Assembly: GCF_900115785.1 (NCBI RefSeq)
Contig: NZ_FOYS01000008.1
Span: forward strand, 1-64,000
Reading direction: 5' to 3'
Origin: Halogeometricum limi
GTDB lineage: Archaea; Halobacteriota; Halobacteria; Halobacteriales; Haloferacaceae
Length of the DNA stretch: 64,000 nt
The position numbers and the translations under genes are program-made. The notes beneath the pieces were generated by a model that did no database searches, was not told where the DNA came from, and saw only the letters and a program-made list of their open reading frames with translations. Below, one piece after another: positions 24,232-33,158 of this stretch (within the stretch, counting starts at the first letter, position 1; every line of letters starts with the position of its first letter).

Positions 24232-24735
24232 TCAGTCGCGGAACAGGCGGTACGCGCCCTGACCGGTGGCGACGGCCTCCTCGTCTGCGGTTCCCTCCCA
24301 CCGCTCGAACGCCTCCTCGTCCTCGCGGACGTGTTTCGGGGGTCGGCTGACGACGGTGATGGTGCTGACGCCGATGGTGCCGCCCGCGCGGACGACTTCG
24401 GCCGTCGCGCGCAAGTCGCCGGCGGCGCGCCGGAGGTAGTTCACGTTCAGGTTCACCGTCGCGACGCCGCCGTTCAGCGGGTCGCCGAGCATCGTCCGCT
24501 GGGCGACGCCGCCCGCGGTGTCGATGAGCGTCGCCGCGATGCCGCCGTGGACCGTCGGCGGACTCGTGGTGTTTGTGAGTTTCTCGTCGTACGGTATCGT
24601 CATCACGACGCGACCGGGCGAAATCTCGTTTACCTGCGTCCCCAGCCACGAGAGGTAGCCGTGTTCCTGTTCGATGTAGGCTTGGACGAACGCGACGGCG
24701 TCGTCCGGGAACTCGGTGGTTCCATCCTCGCTCAT
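24232..24735 (-). CDS. PaaI-type hotdog-fold thioesterase
   Basis: A 167-residue protein with the PaaI/YbgC-type hotdog pattern: GRVVMTIPYDEKLTN, the active-site helix region VHGGIAATLIDTAGGVAQ and VNLNVNYLRRAAGDLRATAEVVRAGGTIGVSTI. Such enzymes cleave acyl-CoA thioesters; the substrate is unknown. The start at ATG 24735 (MSEDGTTEF) gives a standard length. It is convergent with the cysteine hydrolase, 9 bases apart. Confidence 0.87.
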   Translation of the reverse strand: MSEDGTTEFPDDAVAFVQAYIEQEHGYLSWLGTQVNEISPGRVVMTIPYDEKLTNTTSPPTVHGGIAATLIDTAGGVAQRTMLGDPLNGGVATVNLNVNYLRRAAGDLRATAEVVRAGGTIGVSTITVVSRPPKHVREDEEAFERWEGTADEEAVATGQGAYRLFRD

Positions 24736-24797
24736 ACAGCCGTTGGCGGCGGCGGCGCGTATGTAGCCACCGGTGAGACGTCGCCGCCGCGCTTCGG

Positions 24798-25118
24798 CTA
24801 CAGCTTCTTCCCGAGTTCGAGCGCTCTTCCGAACGTCTCCAACGCCGGTTCCACCTCCTCGACGCCGGGGATGACGGTGATAGCGCGTTCGGCGACCGGC
24901 ACGCACGCGAGGTCCGCGACCTCGAAGACGGAGATGTCGTCGTCGACGACGAAGCGGTCCAGCGTCGCCACGCCCTCCTCGACGGCGTAGTGGACGCGGA
25001 CGCGCGTCTCCACCGTGCCAGAGAGTTCGACCGTCGCCGAGACGGCGTCGAGGGTTCCGTCCCCGTCTCGATGCGAGCGAATCGTGTTGATTTCCGTAGT
25101 CAGCCCCTCGTCAGTCAT
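24798..25118 (-). CDS. Small haloarchaeal protein of unknown function
   Basis: A 106-residue acidic protein from ATG 25118 (MTDEGLTTEINTIRSHRDGDG). The body has alternating strands (LDAVSATVELSGTVETRVRVHYAVEEG) then a short C-terminal helix, suggesting a compact alpha/beta fold. No membrane segment, no cysteine cluster. Family not recognised. It lies upstream of the thioesterase gene, same strand, and is divergent from the DUF4385 gene. Confidence 0.6.
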   Translation of the reverse strand: MTDEGLTTEINTIRSHRDGDGTLDAVSATVELSGTVETRVRVHYAVEEGVATLDRFVVDDDISVFEVADLACVPVAERAITVIPGVEEVEPALETFGRALELGKKL

Positions 25119-25196
25119 ACGAGATTCCTCGATTTCCAGACACATAACTGTCGCACGGGCCAGCAGAGCGAACCCCCTCGGAGCCGAATCGAGCGT

Positions 25197-25643
25197 ATGA
25201 GCGAGAACGACGGCCCCGAATACGACGTGGACTTCCGCGAACATCCCGAGAAGTACGACGTCGGCCGCGGCGAGGAGGGCGTGTTCAAAGTTGAACCGTA
25301 CAAGTCCGAACTGCTGCCGCACTGGTCGTACGCCGACGAGGAGTCCGCCGAGGAGTCCGCAGCGGCCATCTACGACCGGTACGACTCCTACCGAGACGCC
25401 GACGACTTCGTCGGGATGGACATGGCTCGGAAGTACCTCCAGATGGGGTACACCCGGTCGATGCGGTACGCGAAGTACCCCGGCGGGCAGAAGTACGAAG
25501 ACGGCGAGGAACGCGAACCGCGGGAGTGGGCCGACGCCGACAAGCGCGCCGCCGCCCTCGTCTTCCAGGCGTACCTCGAACGCGTTCGCGACGACGAGCG
25601 GTATCAGGAGTTACGAGACGGACACCGAGAGCGACACGGCTGA
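25197..25643 (+). CDS. DUF4385 family protein
   Basis: A 148-residue protein matching the DUF4385 pattern as I know it: YDVDFREHPEKY near the start, MDMARKYLQMGYTRSMRYAKYPGG in the middle and the helix KRAAALVFQAYLERV near the end. Members occur in bacteria, archaea and some phages, with no established function. The predicted protein is soluble. ATG 25197 gives the usual length. Confidence 0.8.
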   Translation: MSENDGPEYDVDFREHPEKYDVGRGEEGVFKVEPYKSELLPHWSYADEESAEESAAAIYDRYDSYRDADDFVGMDMARKYLQMGYTRSMRYAKYPGGQKYEDGEEREPREWADADKRAAALVFQAYLERVRDDERYQELRDGHRERHG

Positions 25644-25660
25644 GCCGAACCCACCGACCG

Positions 25661-26563
25661 CTACCCCAGCCGAATCGGGTCGTCGGTATCGCGTACCCGA
25701 ACGCGAACCTCGTCGCCGACGGCGAACTCGTGGCCGGGACAGACGAGTTTCGCGCCGAACTCCGGGTCCAGTCCCGAAAAGAGCGAGAGACCGGTGATTC
25801 GCTCGCCGTTCGCCAGCACGTCGATATCGCGCCACGGGACGTTTCGGCCCGTCGCGTCGCCGACGCGGTGGCCGAGAAACGAGACGGGTCCGTCGTCGCC
25901 GGCGGTGAGGACGCCGCCCGCCGCGTAGTGGGCGAACCCGCCGTCCAAGACGCGGCCGTCGTCGGTCCCGATGCCAGCGAACGTCTCGCCGGGGTTCGGA
26001 TGCACGGGACTGTCGAGGAGCGCGTACGTCGCCGCCGTCTCGACGACGGTTCCCGTGCCGTCCCACGCGAGGGGTTCGACCGGCGCGTCGGCGACGGCGG
26101 GGAGCGACCCCGTCGCGCGCCGGAGGTTCTGGTCGTGGCGACGGAAGCCGACGTGGACGTGGTTGGCGACCCACGGCGCGAAGAACCCCGAGCGAATCAT
26201 CTGCCCGAGCGAATCGCCCACCTCGACCGTCTCGCCCGCCTCGACGTCGGGGTCGACGTGGAGGATTCGGGCGACGTAGTCGCCGGCGTCGACCAGAATC
26301 AGGAACTCGTCGCCGTGAGCGTACGGTTTCGGCGGCGCGCGGACGGTTCGCGTCTCCAGTACCTCACCGGAGACGGGCGAGAGCCCCTCGTTCGACGCCG
26401 GGTAGAGGTCGATGGCACAGCCGCGGTCGTGCGCCGGATACGGCGAGTTGTAGAGCGAGAACCGTCGGTAGCGCCGGAGCACGGACTCGGGAACCGTCAC
26501 CACCTCGTCGGCGTCGGCGGGGGCGGCGGGCCGGGACGCCGTCCGCGACTCGTGGCCGTCCAT
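25661..26563 (-). CDS. M23/LytM-like (biotinyl-lipoyl-fold) protein, cytosolic
   Basis: A 300-residue protein from ATG 26563 (MDGHESR). Residues about 40-160 follow the LytM layout: HDRGCAIDLYP, then SPVSGEVLE, ARILHVDPDVEAGETVEVGDSLGQM and a final NHVHVGF (HxH). The Asp and the HxH metal ligands are present, but the first His of HxxxD is replaced (Gly at that place, with His 7 before the Asp). There is no signal peptide. Archaea lack peptidoglycan, so the usual M23 substrate is absent; its role is unknown. It is divergent from the lipoate ligase-like gene. Confidence 0.6.
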   Translation of the reverse strand: MDGHESRTASRPAAPADADEVVTVPESVLRRYRRFSLYNSPYPAHDRGCAIDLYPASNEGLSPVSGEVLETRTVRAPPKPYAHGDEFLILVDAGDYVARILHVDPDVEAGETVEVGDSLGQMIRSGFFAPWVANHVHVGFRRHDQNLRRATGSLPAVADAPVEPLAWDGTGTVVETAATYALLDSPVHPNPGETFAGIGTDDGRVLDGGFAHYAAGGVLTAGDDGPVSFLGHRVGDATGRNVPWRDIDVLANGERITGLSLFSGLDPEFGAKLVCPGHEFAVGDEVRVRVRDTDDPIRLG

Positions 26564-26615
26564 GTCGAGACGGGAGGACCGGGAGGGCTTAGACGCGTCG
26601 GGTCCTGTCTGGAGC

Positions 26616-27335
26616 ATGGACGGCGACAGAGCCGCCGACTCCGTCCGGACGCTCCGCGGACGGACGGCGACGAGAGACGCCGACCGGGCGGTGACGGCCC
26701 GGATGGCCGACGTGGCCGGCGAGACGGGCGAACCGGCGTTTCGCGCGTGGACGCCGCACCGACAGGTCGCGTTCGGGCGGCGGGATACGCGTTCGGACGG
26801 CTACGAAGCGGCACGCGAGGCGGCCGAGTCACGAGGGTTTCCGGCGGTCGAACGGAGCGTCGGCGGGCGCGTCGTCGCCTACACCGGACGGACCGTCGCG
26901 TTCGCCTCGGCCGTTCCGCTCGACGACGCGCGAACGGAGATGGAAGGGCGATACGAGACGGCGACGACGGCAGTCGTCCGCGCCCTGCGGTCGCTCGGCG
27001 TCCCCGCACGGCGCGGCGAACCGTCCGCGTCGTTCTGCCCCGGCGACCACTCCGTACAGGCGCACGGGAAGATATGCGGCATCGCACAGCGAGTCAAGCG
27101 CGACGTCGCACTCGTCTCCGGCATCGTCGTCGTCGCCGACCACGAGGAGATAGCGGCCGTGCTCGACCCCGTCTACGACGCCCTCTGCGTGCCGTTCGAG
27201 CCCGATACGGTCGGGAGCGTCGTCCGCGGCGGCGGCCCCGCCGACGCCGAACGGGTGTGTCGCGTGCTCGAAGACGCGTTCGTCGGTGAACGACGGCGGC
27301 GCGTGGAGGCCGTCGGGTCGGGCGACCCCGACTGA
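26616..27335 (+). CDS. Lipoate/biotin protein ligase-family protein
   Basis: A 239-residue protein with the LplA/LipB/BirA catalytic domain layout. The central SVGGRVVAYTGRTVAFA fits the substrate pocket motif, and HGKICGIAQRVKRDVALVSGIVVV contains the Lys and the (K/R)-x-x-G-x-A-Q pattern of lipoate ligases. It likely attaches lipoate or a related cofactor to E2 or GcvH-type lipoyl domains in the cytosol. No lipoyl-domain protein is encoded in the window. ATG 26616 is chosen; the frame opens slightly upstream. Confidence 0.78.
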   Translation: MDGDRAADSVRTLRGRTATRDADRAVTARMADVAGETGEPAFRAWTPHRQVAFGRRDTRSDGYEAAREAAESRGFPAVERSVGGRVVAYTGRTVAFASAVPLDDARTEMEGRYETATTAVVRALRSLGVPARRGEPSASFCPGDHSVQAHGKICGIAQRVKRDVALVSGIVVVADHEEIAAVLDPVYDALCVPFEPDTVGSVVRGGGPADAERVCRVLEDAFVGERRRRVEAVGSGDPD

Positions 27336-27400
27336 CCCCGGTTCCGGCGACGTCCGCGAGTAACCGCGGGGCTTACGACACCTCCGTGGGAGAGGCAGGT

Positions 27401-28717
27401 ATGTCACTGCTCGTCACCGATGTGACGCTGGCCGACGGCCGCGTCCGCGACGTTCGCGTCGAGGGAGAGACCGTCGTCGCCGTCGAGGAGTCGCTGGAAC
27501 CGCGGGACGACGACCGGGTCGTGAACGCCTCGGAGAAGATGCTGTTTCCGGGCGCGATAGACGCGCACGTTCACTTCCGCGAACCGGGGTTCTCGCACAA
27601 GGAGACGTGGGAGACCGGGTCGCAGAGCGCCGCCGCGGGCGGCGTCACCGTCGTCGCCGACCAACCGAACACCACGCCGCCGACGACGACCGGCGAGGCG
27701 TTCGACGAGAAGGAGGCGCTGGCCGCAGCGTCGTGCGTCGACTTCGGAATCAGCGGCGGCGTGACGCCCGACTGGGACCCCGACTCGCTGTTCGACCGAC
27801 CGCTGTTCGCACTCGGCGAAGTCTTCCTCGCGGACTCGACGGGCGACATGGGAATCGACGCCGATCTGTTCGCGGACGCGGTGTCGCGCGCCGCCGACGC
27901 CGACGTGACCGTCACGGTCCACGCCGAGGACGCGGACCTGTTCGACGAGTCGGCGCGAGACAGAGACGCCGGCGGAACCGGCGAGGCCGCCGACGCCGAC
28001 GTCTGGAGTCAGTACCGCGCCGCCGAGGCGGAGGCGGCGGCCGTCGAACGCGCCGTCGAAGTCGGCTCCGACTCGGGCGCGGCCATCCACATCGCGCACA
28101 CGAGCACACCGGAGGGCGTCGACGCCGCGAAGGCGGGCGGCGCGACCTGTGAGGTGACGCCGCATCACCTGTTCCTCTCGCGCGAGGACGCCACCGAGTT
28201 GGGGACGTACGGCCGGATGAACCCGCCGCTCAGGAGCGAGGAGCGTCGCGCCGGAATGTGGGAGCGACTCGTCTCCGGCGAGATAGATATCGTCGCGACC
28301 GACCACGCACCGCACACGCGCGCCGAGAAGGACGTGGGACTGTGGGACGCTCCGAGCGGCGTTCCGGGCGTCGAGACGATGCTTCCGCTGTTGCTCGAAC
28401 GAGCGCGGAACGACGACATCTCGTACGAACGCGTCCGCGACGTGACCGCCGCGAACGCCGCCGAGATATTCGACCTGCCGTCGAAGGGTCGGGTGGCCGT
28501 CGGAAACGACGCGGACCTCGTCCTGTTCGACCCCGACGACTCCCGGGAGATTCGCGGTTCGGACCTGCACTCGAACTGCGGGTGGACGCCGTTCGAGGGG
28601 ATGCGCGGCGTCTTCCCCGAGATGACCGTCGTTCGCGGGAACGTCGTCTACGAGGACGGAGCGTTCGGCGACGCGACGGGCGAGAACGTGCGTGCGAGCG
28701 TCGCGGACCGAGTGTAG
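27401..28717 (+). CDS. pyrC: Dihydroorotase
   Basis: A 438-residue amidohydrolase of the type I dihydroorotase/allantoinase group, which closes the dihydroorotate ring in pyrimidine synthesis. Metal and substrate motifs: DAHVHFREPG (His56, His58), DQPNTTPPTTT, TVHAED, IHIAHTST, EVTPHHLFLS and the late ATDHAPHT. The NTTPPT segment and overall length favour dihydroorotase over allantoinase. Start ATG 27401. A strongly structured intergenic region follows its stop. Confidence 0.9.
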   Translation: MSLLVTDVTLADGRVRDVRVEGETVVAVEESLEPRDDDRVVNASEKMLFPGAIDAHVHFREPGFSHKETWETGSQSAAAGGVTVVADQPNTTPPTTTGEAFDEKEALAAASCVDFGISGGVTPDWDPDSLFDRPLFALGEVFLADSTGDMGIDADLFADAVSRAADADVTVTVHAEDADLFDESARDRDAGGTGEAADADVWSQYRAAEAEAAAVERAVEVGSDSGAAIHIAHTSTPEGVDAAKAGGATCEVTPHHLFLSREDATELGTYGRMNPPLRSEERRAGMWERLVSGEIDIVATDHAPHTRAEKDVGLWDAPSGVPGVETMLPLLLERARNDDISYERVRDVTAANAAEIFDLPSKGRVAVGNDADLVLFDPDDSREIRGSDLHSNCGWTPFEGMRGVFPEMTVVRGNVVYEDGAFGDATGENVRASVADRV

Positions 28718-28777
28718 GAGCGTCTGCGAGTCGTCGCTCACTCGACCGCACGGGCGGCGTGTGGTCGGATGAGGAAA

Positions 28778-28891
28778 CTGGCGCAGACGCTATTGTAGGG
28801 CAGACAGCCAGCGGTAGCGAACCGAGTCGGGTGCTGGACTCCCGCGGACCGACTCGGGGCCGTGGTCAGGTCACGGGGTGACTGGCCCCGA
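28778..28891. ncRNA. Candidate structured RNA (three tandem stems, two mutually exclusive)
   Basis: The 189-base space between convergent genes contains three strong stems. Stem A pairs CTGGC (28778-28782) with GCCAG (28807-28811). Stem B pairs CCGAGTCGG (28822-28830) with CCGACTCGG (28849-28857), a perfect 9-bp stem. Stem C pairs TCGGGGCC (28854-28861) with GGCCCCGA (28884-28891) and holds an inner hairpin GTCAC-GGG-GTGAC (28870-28882). B and C share bases 28854-28857, so they exclude each other. It may be a 3' UTR element of pyrC or an independent RNA on either strand. No known RNA family was recognised. Confidence 0.45.
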
Positions 28892-28906
28892 CTTCCTATT
28901 TGAACC

Positions 28907-29293
28907 TCAGGTCAGGAGCGTCCCGAGCGTCGCCGCCGCGAGCATCACGCCCGCGCCGAACCCGCCGATGCGGGCCATCGCGCGGCGCGAGTCCATCTCG
29001 GTCCAGTCCGCGCCGGTGTCGAGTCGGCGTTGCATCTCCTCGAACCCCCGCCCGGCGAGGACGGACCCCGACCAGCCCAGGGTTCCGAACCCGAACAGGA
29101 GGACGCCGAGGAGGAAGGCCGTGTCCGCGCCGTCGGCGACGCTGGACAGGAGAAGAGTGGCGACAGCGAGTGCGACGACGCCGCCTCCGAGGCCGACGAG
29201 AAACGCCCCGCCGGCGACGGTCAGACGGCGCGAGAGCGTCGGCGACGCTCGGTCGAGTTCGCGTCGCGGCGTGTCGTCCGGTGGGGGTGACAT
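28907..29293 (-). CDS. Small haloarchaeal membrane protein
   Basis: A 128-residue protein with a charged N-terminus, two long hydrophobic segments (about 27-50 and 58-78, Gly-rich), a soluble stretch with RGFEEMQRRLDTGADW, and a third hydrophobic segment at the C-terminus (about 108-126). Family and function not recognised. It is convergent with pyrC and lies upstream on the minus strand of nothing closely coupled; the permease gene downstream ends 39 bases away and could be part of another transcript. Confidence 0.6.
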   Translation of the reverse strand: MSPPPDDTPRRELDRASPTLSRRLTVAGGAFLVGLGGGVVALAVATLLLSSVADGADTAFLLGVLLFGFGTLGWSGSVLAGRGFEEMQRRLDTGADWTEMDSRRAMARIGGFGAGVMLAAATLGTLLT

Positions 29294-29332
29294 GAGCGAT
29301 GAGCGAGAGAGAAGCGCGGCCGTCGAGCGCGG

Positions 29333-30274
29333 TCAGTCGACCGCTTCGCGCATCCGCGGGTCGAGTGCGTCGCGCATACCGTCACCCAGGAGGTTGAACC
29401 CGAGGACGGTCACGGCGAGGAACAGGCCGGGGAAGAACGACCACCACCAGTCGCCGGTGAGAAGCCCCTGACTCACGCCGTTCGAGAGCATCAGTCCCCA
29501 CGAGGGCGACCCCGGTTCGGCGCCGAAACCGAGGAACGAGAGCGCCGCGAGGTCGATGATGGCGAGGCCGAAGTTGAGCGTCGACTGGACGGTGATGGGC
29601 GCCAGACAGTTCGGCATGACGTGCCGAACGAGGACGCGCGGGTCCGTCGCGCCGAGGGCGATGGTCGCGTCCACGTACTCGTCTTCGAGCACTTTCAGCG
29701 CGGCGCCGCGGACGACGCGGGCGAACCGCGGCGTGTAGACGAGCGTCAGCGCCGTCACCGCCCGCCACAGACCGAGTTCGTTCGGGAAGATGGCGACGAG
29801 CGCAAGCGCCAACAGGAGCGACGGGAACGCCAACAGCACGTCCATCGTCCGCATGATGACGTTGTCCGTGATGTCGCCGTAGTAGGCGGCGACGACGCCG
29901 AGCGAGACGCCCGCGGCCGTGGAGATACCGACGGTGACGGTACCGAACTTCAGCGCCAACCACGACCCGTAGAGGACGCGGTCGAAGATGTTGCGCGCCT
30001 GGATGTCGGTCCCGAACGGGTACTCCGCGGATGGGGCGGCGAGACTCGGGTTCGCCCCGAACTGCGAGGACTGCAGTTCGGCGTACGTCGGTGCGAAGCC
30101 GACGAGCGCGCCGATTCGCGCGTAGAGTGCGACGGCCACCATCGCGAGGATGAGCGCGATACCCGCGAGGGCGAGACGGTTCGACAGCAGGTCTGAGAGG
30201 AACGGAGAGGCCCGGAGTCGACTCACGAAGCCGCGGCGAGTCGAGTCGGTCTCCGTCTGTGTCTGGGTGCTCAT
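29333..30274 (-). CDS. Peptide ABC transporter permease, DppC/OppC type (system 1)
   Basis: A 313-residue permease with an N-terminal membrane segment, a large extracellular loop (about 55-100) and the BPD-type core: VVRGAALKVLEDEYVDATIALGATDPRVLVRHVMPN is the EAA-like coupling loop, and LSFLGFGAEPGSPSWGLML is typical of DppC. It lies at the end of the operon, one base after the DppB-type gene. With that protein it forms the membrane channel of a dipeptide/oligopeptide importer. Confidence 0.9.
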   Translation of the reverse strand: MSTQTQTETDSTRRGFVSRLRASPFLSDLLSNRLALAGIALILAMVAVALYARIGALVGFAPTYAELQSSQFGANPSLAAPSAEYPFGTDIQARNIFDRVLYGSWLALKFGTVTVGISTAAGVSLGVVAAYYGDITDNVIMRTMDVLLAFPSLLLALALVAIFPNELGLWRAVTALTLVYTPRFARVVRGAALKVLEDEYVDATIALGATDPRVLVRHVMPNCLAPITVQSTLNFGLAIIDLAALSFLGFGAEPGSPSWGLMLSNGVSQGLLTGDWWWSFFPGLFLAVTVLGFNLLGDGMRDALDPRMREAVD

Positions 30275-30275
30275 G

Positions 30276-31301
30276 TTACTGGTCGATGCGGGGGTCGAGG
30301 TACGAGTAGGTCAGGTCGACGCCGAGGTTCACCAACGTGAACAGGAAGGCGAAGACCAGCACGGTGCCTTGGACGACGGGGTAGTCCCCGACTTCGATGG
30401 CCTGCACGAGCATCGTTCCGATGCCGCCGATACCGAACACCGTCTCGGTGAGGACGGCCCCGCCGAGGAGCGTCCCGAACTGGATACCGATGACGGTGAT
30501 TACGGGGATGAGCGCGTTCTGGAAGCCGTGTTTCATCACGGTTATCTTCGCGCCTTGGCCCTTCGCGCGGGCGGTCCGCATGTAGTCTTGGCGGATGACT
30601 TCCAGCATCGACGAGCGCATCATCCGGGAGATGAGCGCCATGCCGTAGACGCCGATGACGGCGGCCGGGAGGAGCATGTGCGACGCCGCCGAGACGAAGG
30701 CGGCGAACTCGCCGGACTGGAGGCCGAAGACGAACGTGTCGACGGTGATGAGGCCGGTGTACACCGGCGGGTCGAACTGCGAGGCGATACGGTTCGACGC
30801 CGGGAGGACGTTGAGGAACTGCGCGAACAGGAGGATGACGAGGGGACCCGTCCAGTAGATGGGCATGCTGATACCCGTCAGCGCACCGACGCGCGTGAGG
30901 TGGTCGGTCAGCGTGTCCTGCTTCACCGCGCTGATGATGCCGAACGGGATGCCGAGGAGGATGCCGATGACCTGCCCGTAGATGGCGAGTTCGAGCGTGA
31001 CCGGCAGGCGGGCGCGCAGGATGGTGAGGATGGGCGTCCCGCGCTGGATGATGTACGACTCGCCGAGATTGAGCGTCACGATATCCACGAGGTAGCGACC
31101 GTACTGGACCCACAGGGGGTCGTCCAGACCCAGGTCTGCCCGCACCGCGGCGACCTGTGCGTCCGTCGCCCGTTGTCCCGCGATAACGCGGGCCGGGTCC
31201 CCCGGACTGAGGTGCAGGATGGCGAACACGAGCGTCGCGACGCCGAAAAGCACCGGCACGAGGAGGAGGAGTCGCTTGAGAACGAAGCGCTTCGATACCA
31301 T
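30276..31301 (-). CDS. Peptide ABC transporter permease, DppB/OppB type (system 1)
   Basis: A 341-residue permease from ATG 31301 (MVSKRFVLKRLLLLVPVLFG). The start of the family is recognisable: FAILHLSPGDPARVIAG and LGLDDPLWVQYGRYL, then the transmembrane core and the coupling loop SMLEVIRQDYMRTARAKGQ. It ends DYPVVQGTVLVFAFLFTLVNLGVDLTYSYLDPRI, also typical. The open frame continues upstream to 31436 without coding sense. Gene order SBP-DppB-DppC is standard. Confidence 0.92.
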   Translation of the reverse strand: MVSKRFVLKRLLLLVPVLFGVATLVFAILHLSPGDPARVIAGQRATDAQVAAVRADLGLDDPLWVQYGRYLVDIVTLNLGESYIIQRGTPILTILRARLPVTLELAIYGQVIGILLGIPFGIISAVKQDTLTDHLTRVGALTGISMPIYWTGPLVILLFAQFLNVLPASNRIASQFDPPVYTGLITVDTFVFGLQSGEFAAFVSAASHMLLPAAVIGVYGMALISRMMRSSMLEVIRQDYMRTARAKGQGAKITVMKHGFQNALIPVITVIGIQFGTLLGGAVLTETVFGIGGIGTMLVQAIEVGDYPVVQGTVLVFAFLFTLVNLGVDLTYSYLDPRIDQ

Positions 31302-31324
31302 GTGAAAAAATAACTGTCGACGCG

Positions 31325-33049
31325 TTAGTTGAGGCTTACGAGATTGAGGAACGGTCCGCTGATCGGTGCGAGGACGAACCCGGAGACGCGGTTCGCCACG
31401 CCGCGGAGTTCCTTCGCGTGGTCCATGAAGACCCACGGCGCCTCGTCGTGCGCGATTTTAGCGGCCTGCTTGTACTTCTCCTCGCGGACGGTCTGGTCGT
31501 ACGTCGTCTGCGCCTCTTCGACCAGCGTCATGTAGTCGCGGTTTGCCCACGCGGCGACGTTGAGCGTGTTGAAGCCCTCCGCGTCGAAGGAGACCCAGTC
31601 CTGTCCCTCCGTGAGTTCGCCGTCTGCGACCTGCGGGTGAAGCAGGGCGTAGAAGAAGTTGTCCGGGTCGGCGTTGTCGGTCATCCAGCCGAGGAAACAG
31701 GCGTCGTGGTTCCCCGCGCTGGTGTAGTCGAGGAACGGGTTGAACGACTGCTGGTTGATGGAGACTTCGATGCCGATTTCGGCGAGGTTGGACTTGACCA
31801 ACTGCGCCGCCTGAAGCGGCGAGGGGTTGTACGTCCGTGGGTTCTTGAACGTCGCGAGCTCGAAGCTGAAGCCGTCGCCGTAGCCCGCCTCATCGAGGAG
31901 CGTCTGCGCCCGTTCGAGGTTCTGCTCGTACGGGCTCAGGTCGTCGTTGAAGCCGAACACGTTGCTCGGGATGGGCTGACTCGCCTGTTCGGCGATGCCC
32001 TTGAAGATGTTCTCGACGAGCGCCTGCGTGTCGATGGCGTGACTGATTGCCTGTCGGACCTTCGTCTCGCGGAACGCCTCGACCTTCGCCATGTTGAACG
32101 CCATGTAGCCGACGTTGATACCGGCCTGTTGGACGAGTTCGGCGTTCGAGGAGTCCTGGACGATTTTCGACGCCTGCGCGCCGATGCCGTCGATGATGTC
32201 CGCGCCACCGCTGTCGAGCGTCTGGGCGCGCGTCGTGTTGCTGCCGACGGCCGAGAAGACGACTTCGTCGACCTGCGGCGCCTCGCCCCAGTAGTCGCCG
32301 TTCGCCGAGAGGCGGATGCGCTGGTTGGAGGTGTCCCAGTTCTCGAACTGGAACGGACCGGTTCCGACCGGGTTCTGCGCCAGTTCCTGCCCGAGTTCCT
32401 GAATCGCCTGCTGGGAGAGCACCGACGAGGCGAACATCGCGAGGTTGCGCAGGAACGGCGCGTACTTCTGGTTCAGTTCGATGGTCAGCGAGTAGTCGCC
32501 GTCCTTCGAGACCGAATCTATCCAGTTGCCCAGCGTGAACGGGCCGTACGCCGACACGTAGCTGTCGCCGGGGTAGTACTCGTAGTCGGGGTTGGTAAAG
32601 CGGTTGAACGTCGCGATGAAGTCGTCCGCCGTGAAGTCGTCGCCGTTGTGGAACGTCACGCCCTCGCGGAGCGTGAGCGTCACCGTCGTCCCCTCGAGGT
32701 TCCACTCCGTCGCCAGCCCTTCGCGCAGGGTCGTCTGCCCCGGCTCGAACATGATGAGCTGGTCGTACACCTGGTTCGTGACCTTCACGTCCTCGCCGCT
32801 GGTCGTGTTCTGGGGGTCGAGCGTCCCGGAGTCGTTCCCGCGGGCGTAGGTCAGCGTCGACCCTTCGCCCTCGGACTCCGTTCCGGACTCGGTGGCCTCG
32901 GTCCCGTCACCGCCGGCCTCGGTCGTGCCGGAGCCTTCGGTCCCCGTTCCGGTCTCGTCGGGGTCCGCCGCACAGCCGGCGAGCGTCGCCGCCGCCGCGG
33001 CACCGCCGGCCGCCTTCAAGAACGCACGTCTATCAATATCACGTGACAT
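31325..33049 (-). CDS. Peptide ABC transporter substrate-binding lipoprotein (system 1)
   Basis: A 574-residue family 5 extracellular binding protein. From ATG 33049 it has a Tat motif (RRAFLK, residues 7-12) and lipobox TLAGC with Cys26, then an acidic Thr/Ser/Glu linker. Typical family blocks are LREGLATEWNLEGTTVTLTLREGVTFHNGDDFTADDF and NVGYMAFNMAKVEAFRETKVRQAISHAID. An upstream in-frame ATG at 33061 is possible but would weaken the Tat signal. A TATA-like element at 33075-33081 suggests its own promoter in addition to read-through from the ATPase gene. Confidence 0.92.
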   Translation of the reverse strand: MSRDIDRRAFLKAAGGAAAAATLAGCAADPDETGTGTEGSGTTEAGGDGTEATESGTESEGEGSTLTYARGNDSGTLDPQNTTSGEDVKVTNQVYDQLIMFEPGQTTLREGLATEWNLEGTTVTLTLREGVTFHNGDDFTADDFIATFNRFTNPDYEYYPGDSYVSAYGPFTLGNWIDSVSKDGDYSLTIELNQKYAPFLRNLAMFASSVLSQQAIQELGQELAQNPVGTGPFQFENWDTSNQRIRLSANGDYWGEAPQVDEVVFSAVGSNTTRAQTLDSGGADIIDGIGAQASKIVQDSSNAELVQQAGINVGYMAFNMAKVEAFRETKVRQAISHAIDTQALVENIFKGIAEQASQPIPSNVFGFNDDLSPYEQNLERAQTLLDEAGYGDGFSFELATFKNPRTYNPSPLQAAQLVKSNLAEIGIEVSINQQSFNPFLDYTSAGNHDACFLGWMTDNADPDNFFYALLHPQVADGELTEGQDWVSFDAEGFNTLNVAAWANRDYMTLVEEAQTTYDQTVREEKYKQAAKIAHDEAPWVFMDHAKELRGVANRVSGFVLAPISGPFLNLVSLN

Positions 33050-33074
33050 GTTCCGAAACAATCCGAGTTGTCAC

Positions 33075-33081
33075 CTAAAAG
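33075..33081 (-). promoter_or_regulatory. Probable TATA element of the system 1 binding-protein gene
   Basis: CTTTTAG on the minus strand lies about 26-32 bases upstream of the ATG at 33049, the spacing for a leaderless archaeal promoter. It sits in the 109-base gap after the ATPase gene. Confidence 0.4.
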
Positions 33082-33158
33082 TGTCGATTCTACCGTGATC
33101 GACCCTGAAGAAAAAATGTACAAATGAGGTGCCGTACGTCGAATTCTGTCGAGCTTCG

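Noticed and set aside
28878-29471. A 197-codon frame that begins inside the structured RNA candidate
   Set aside because: It runs antisense to the small membrane protein gene and has Arg/Pro/Ser shadow composition.
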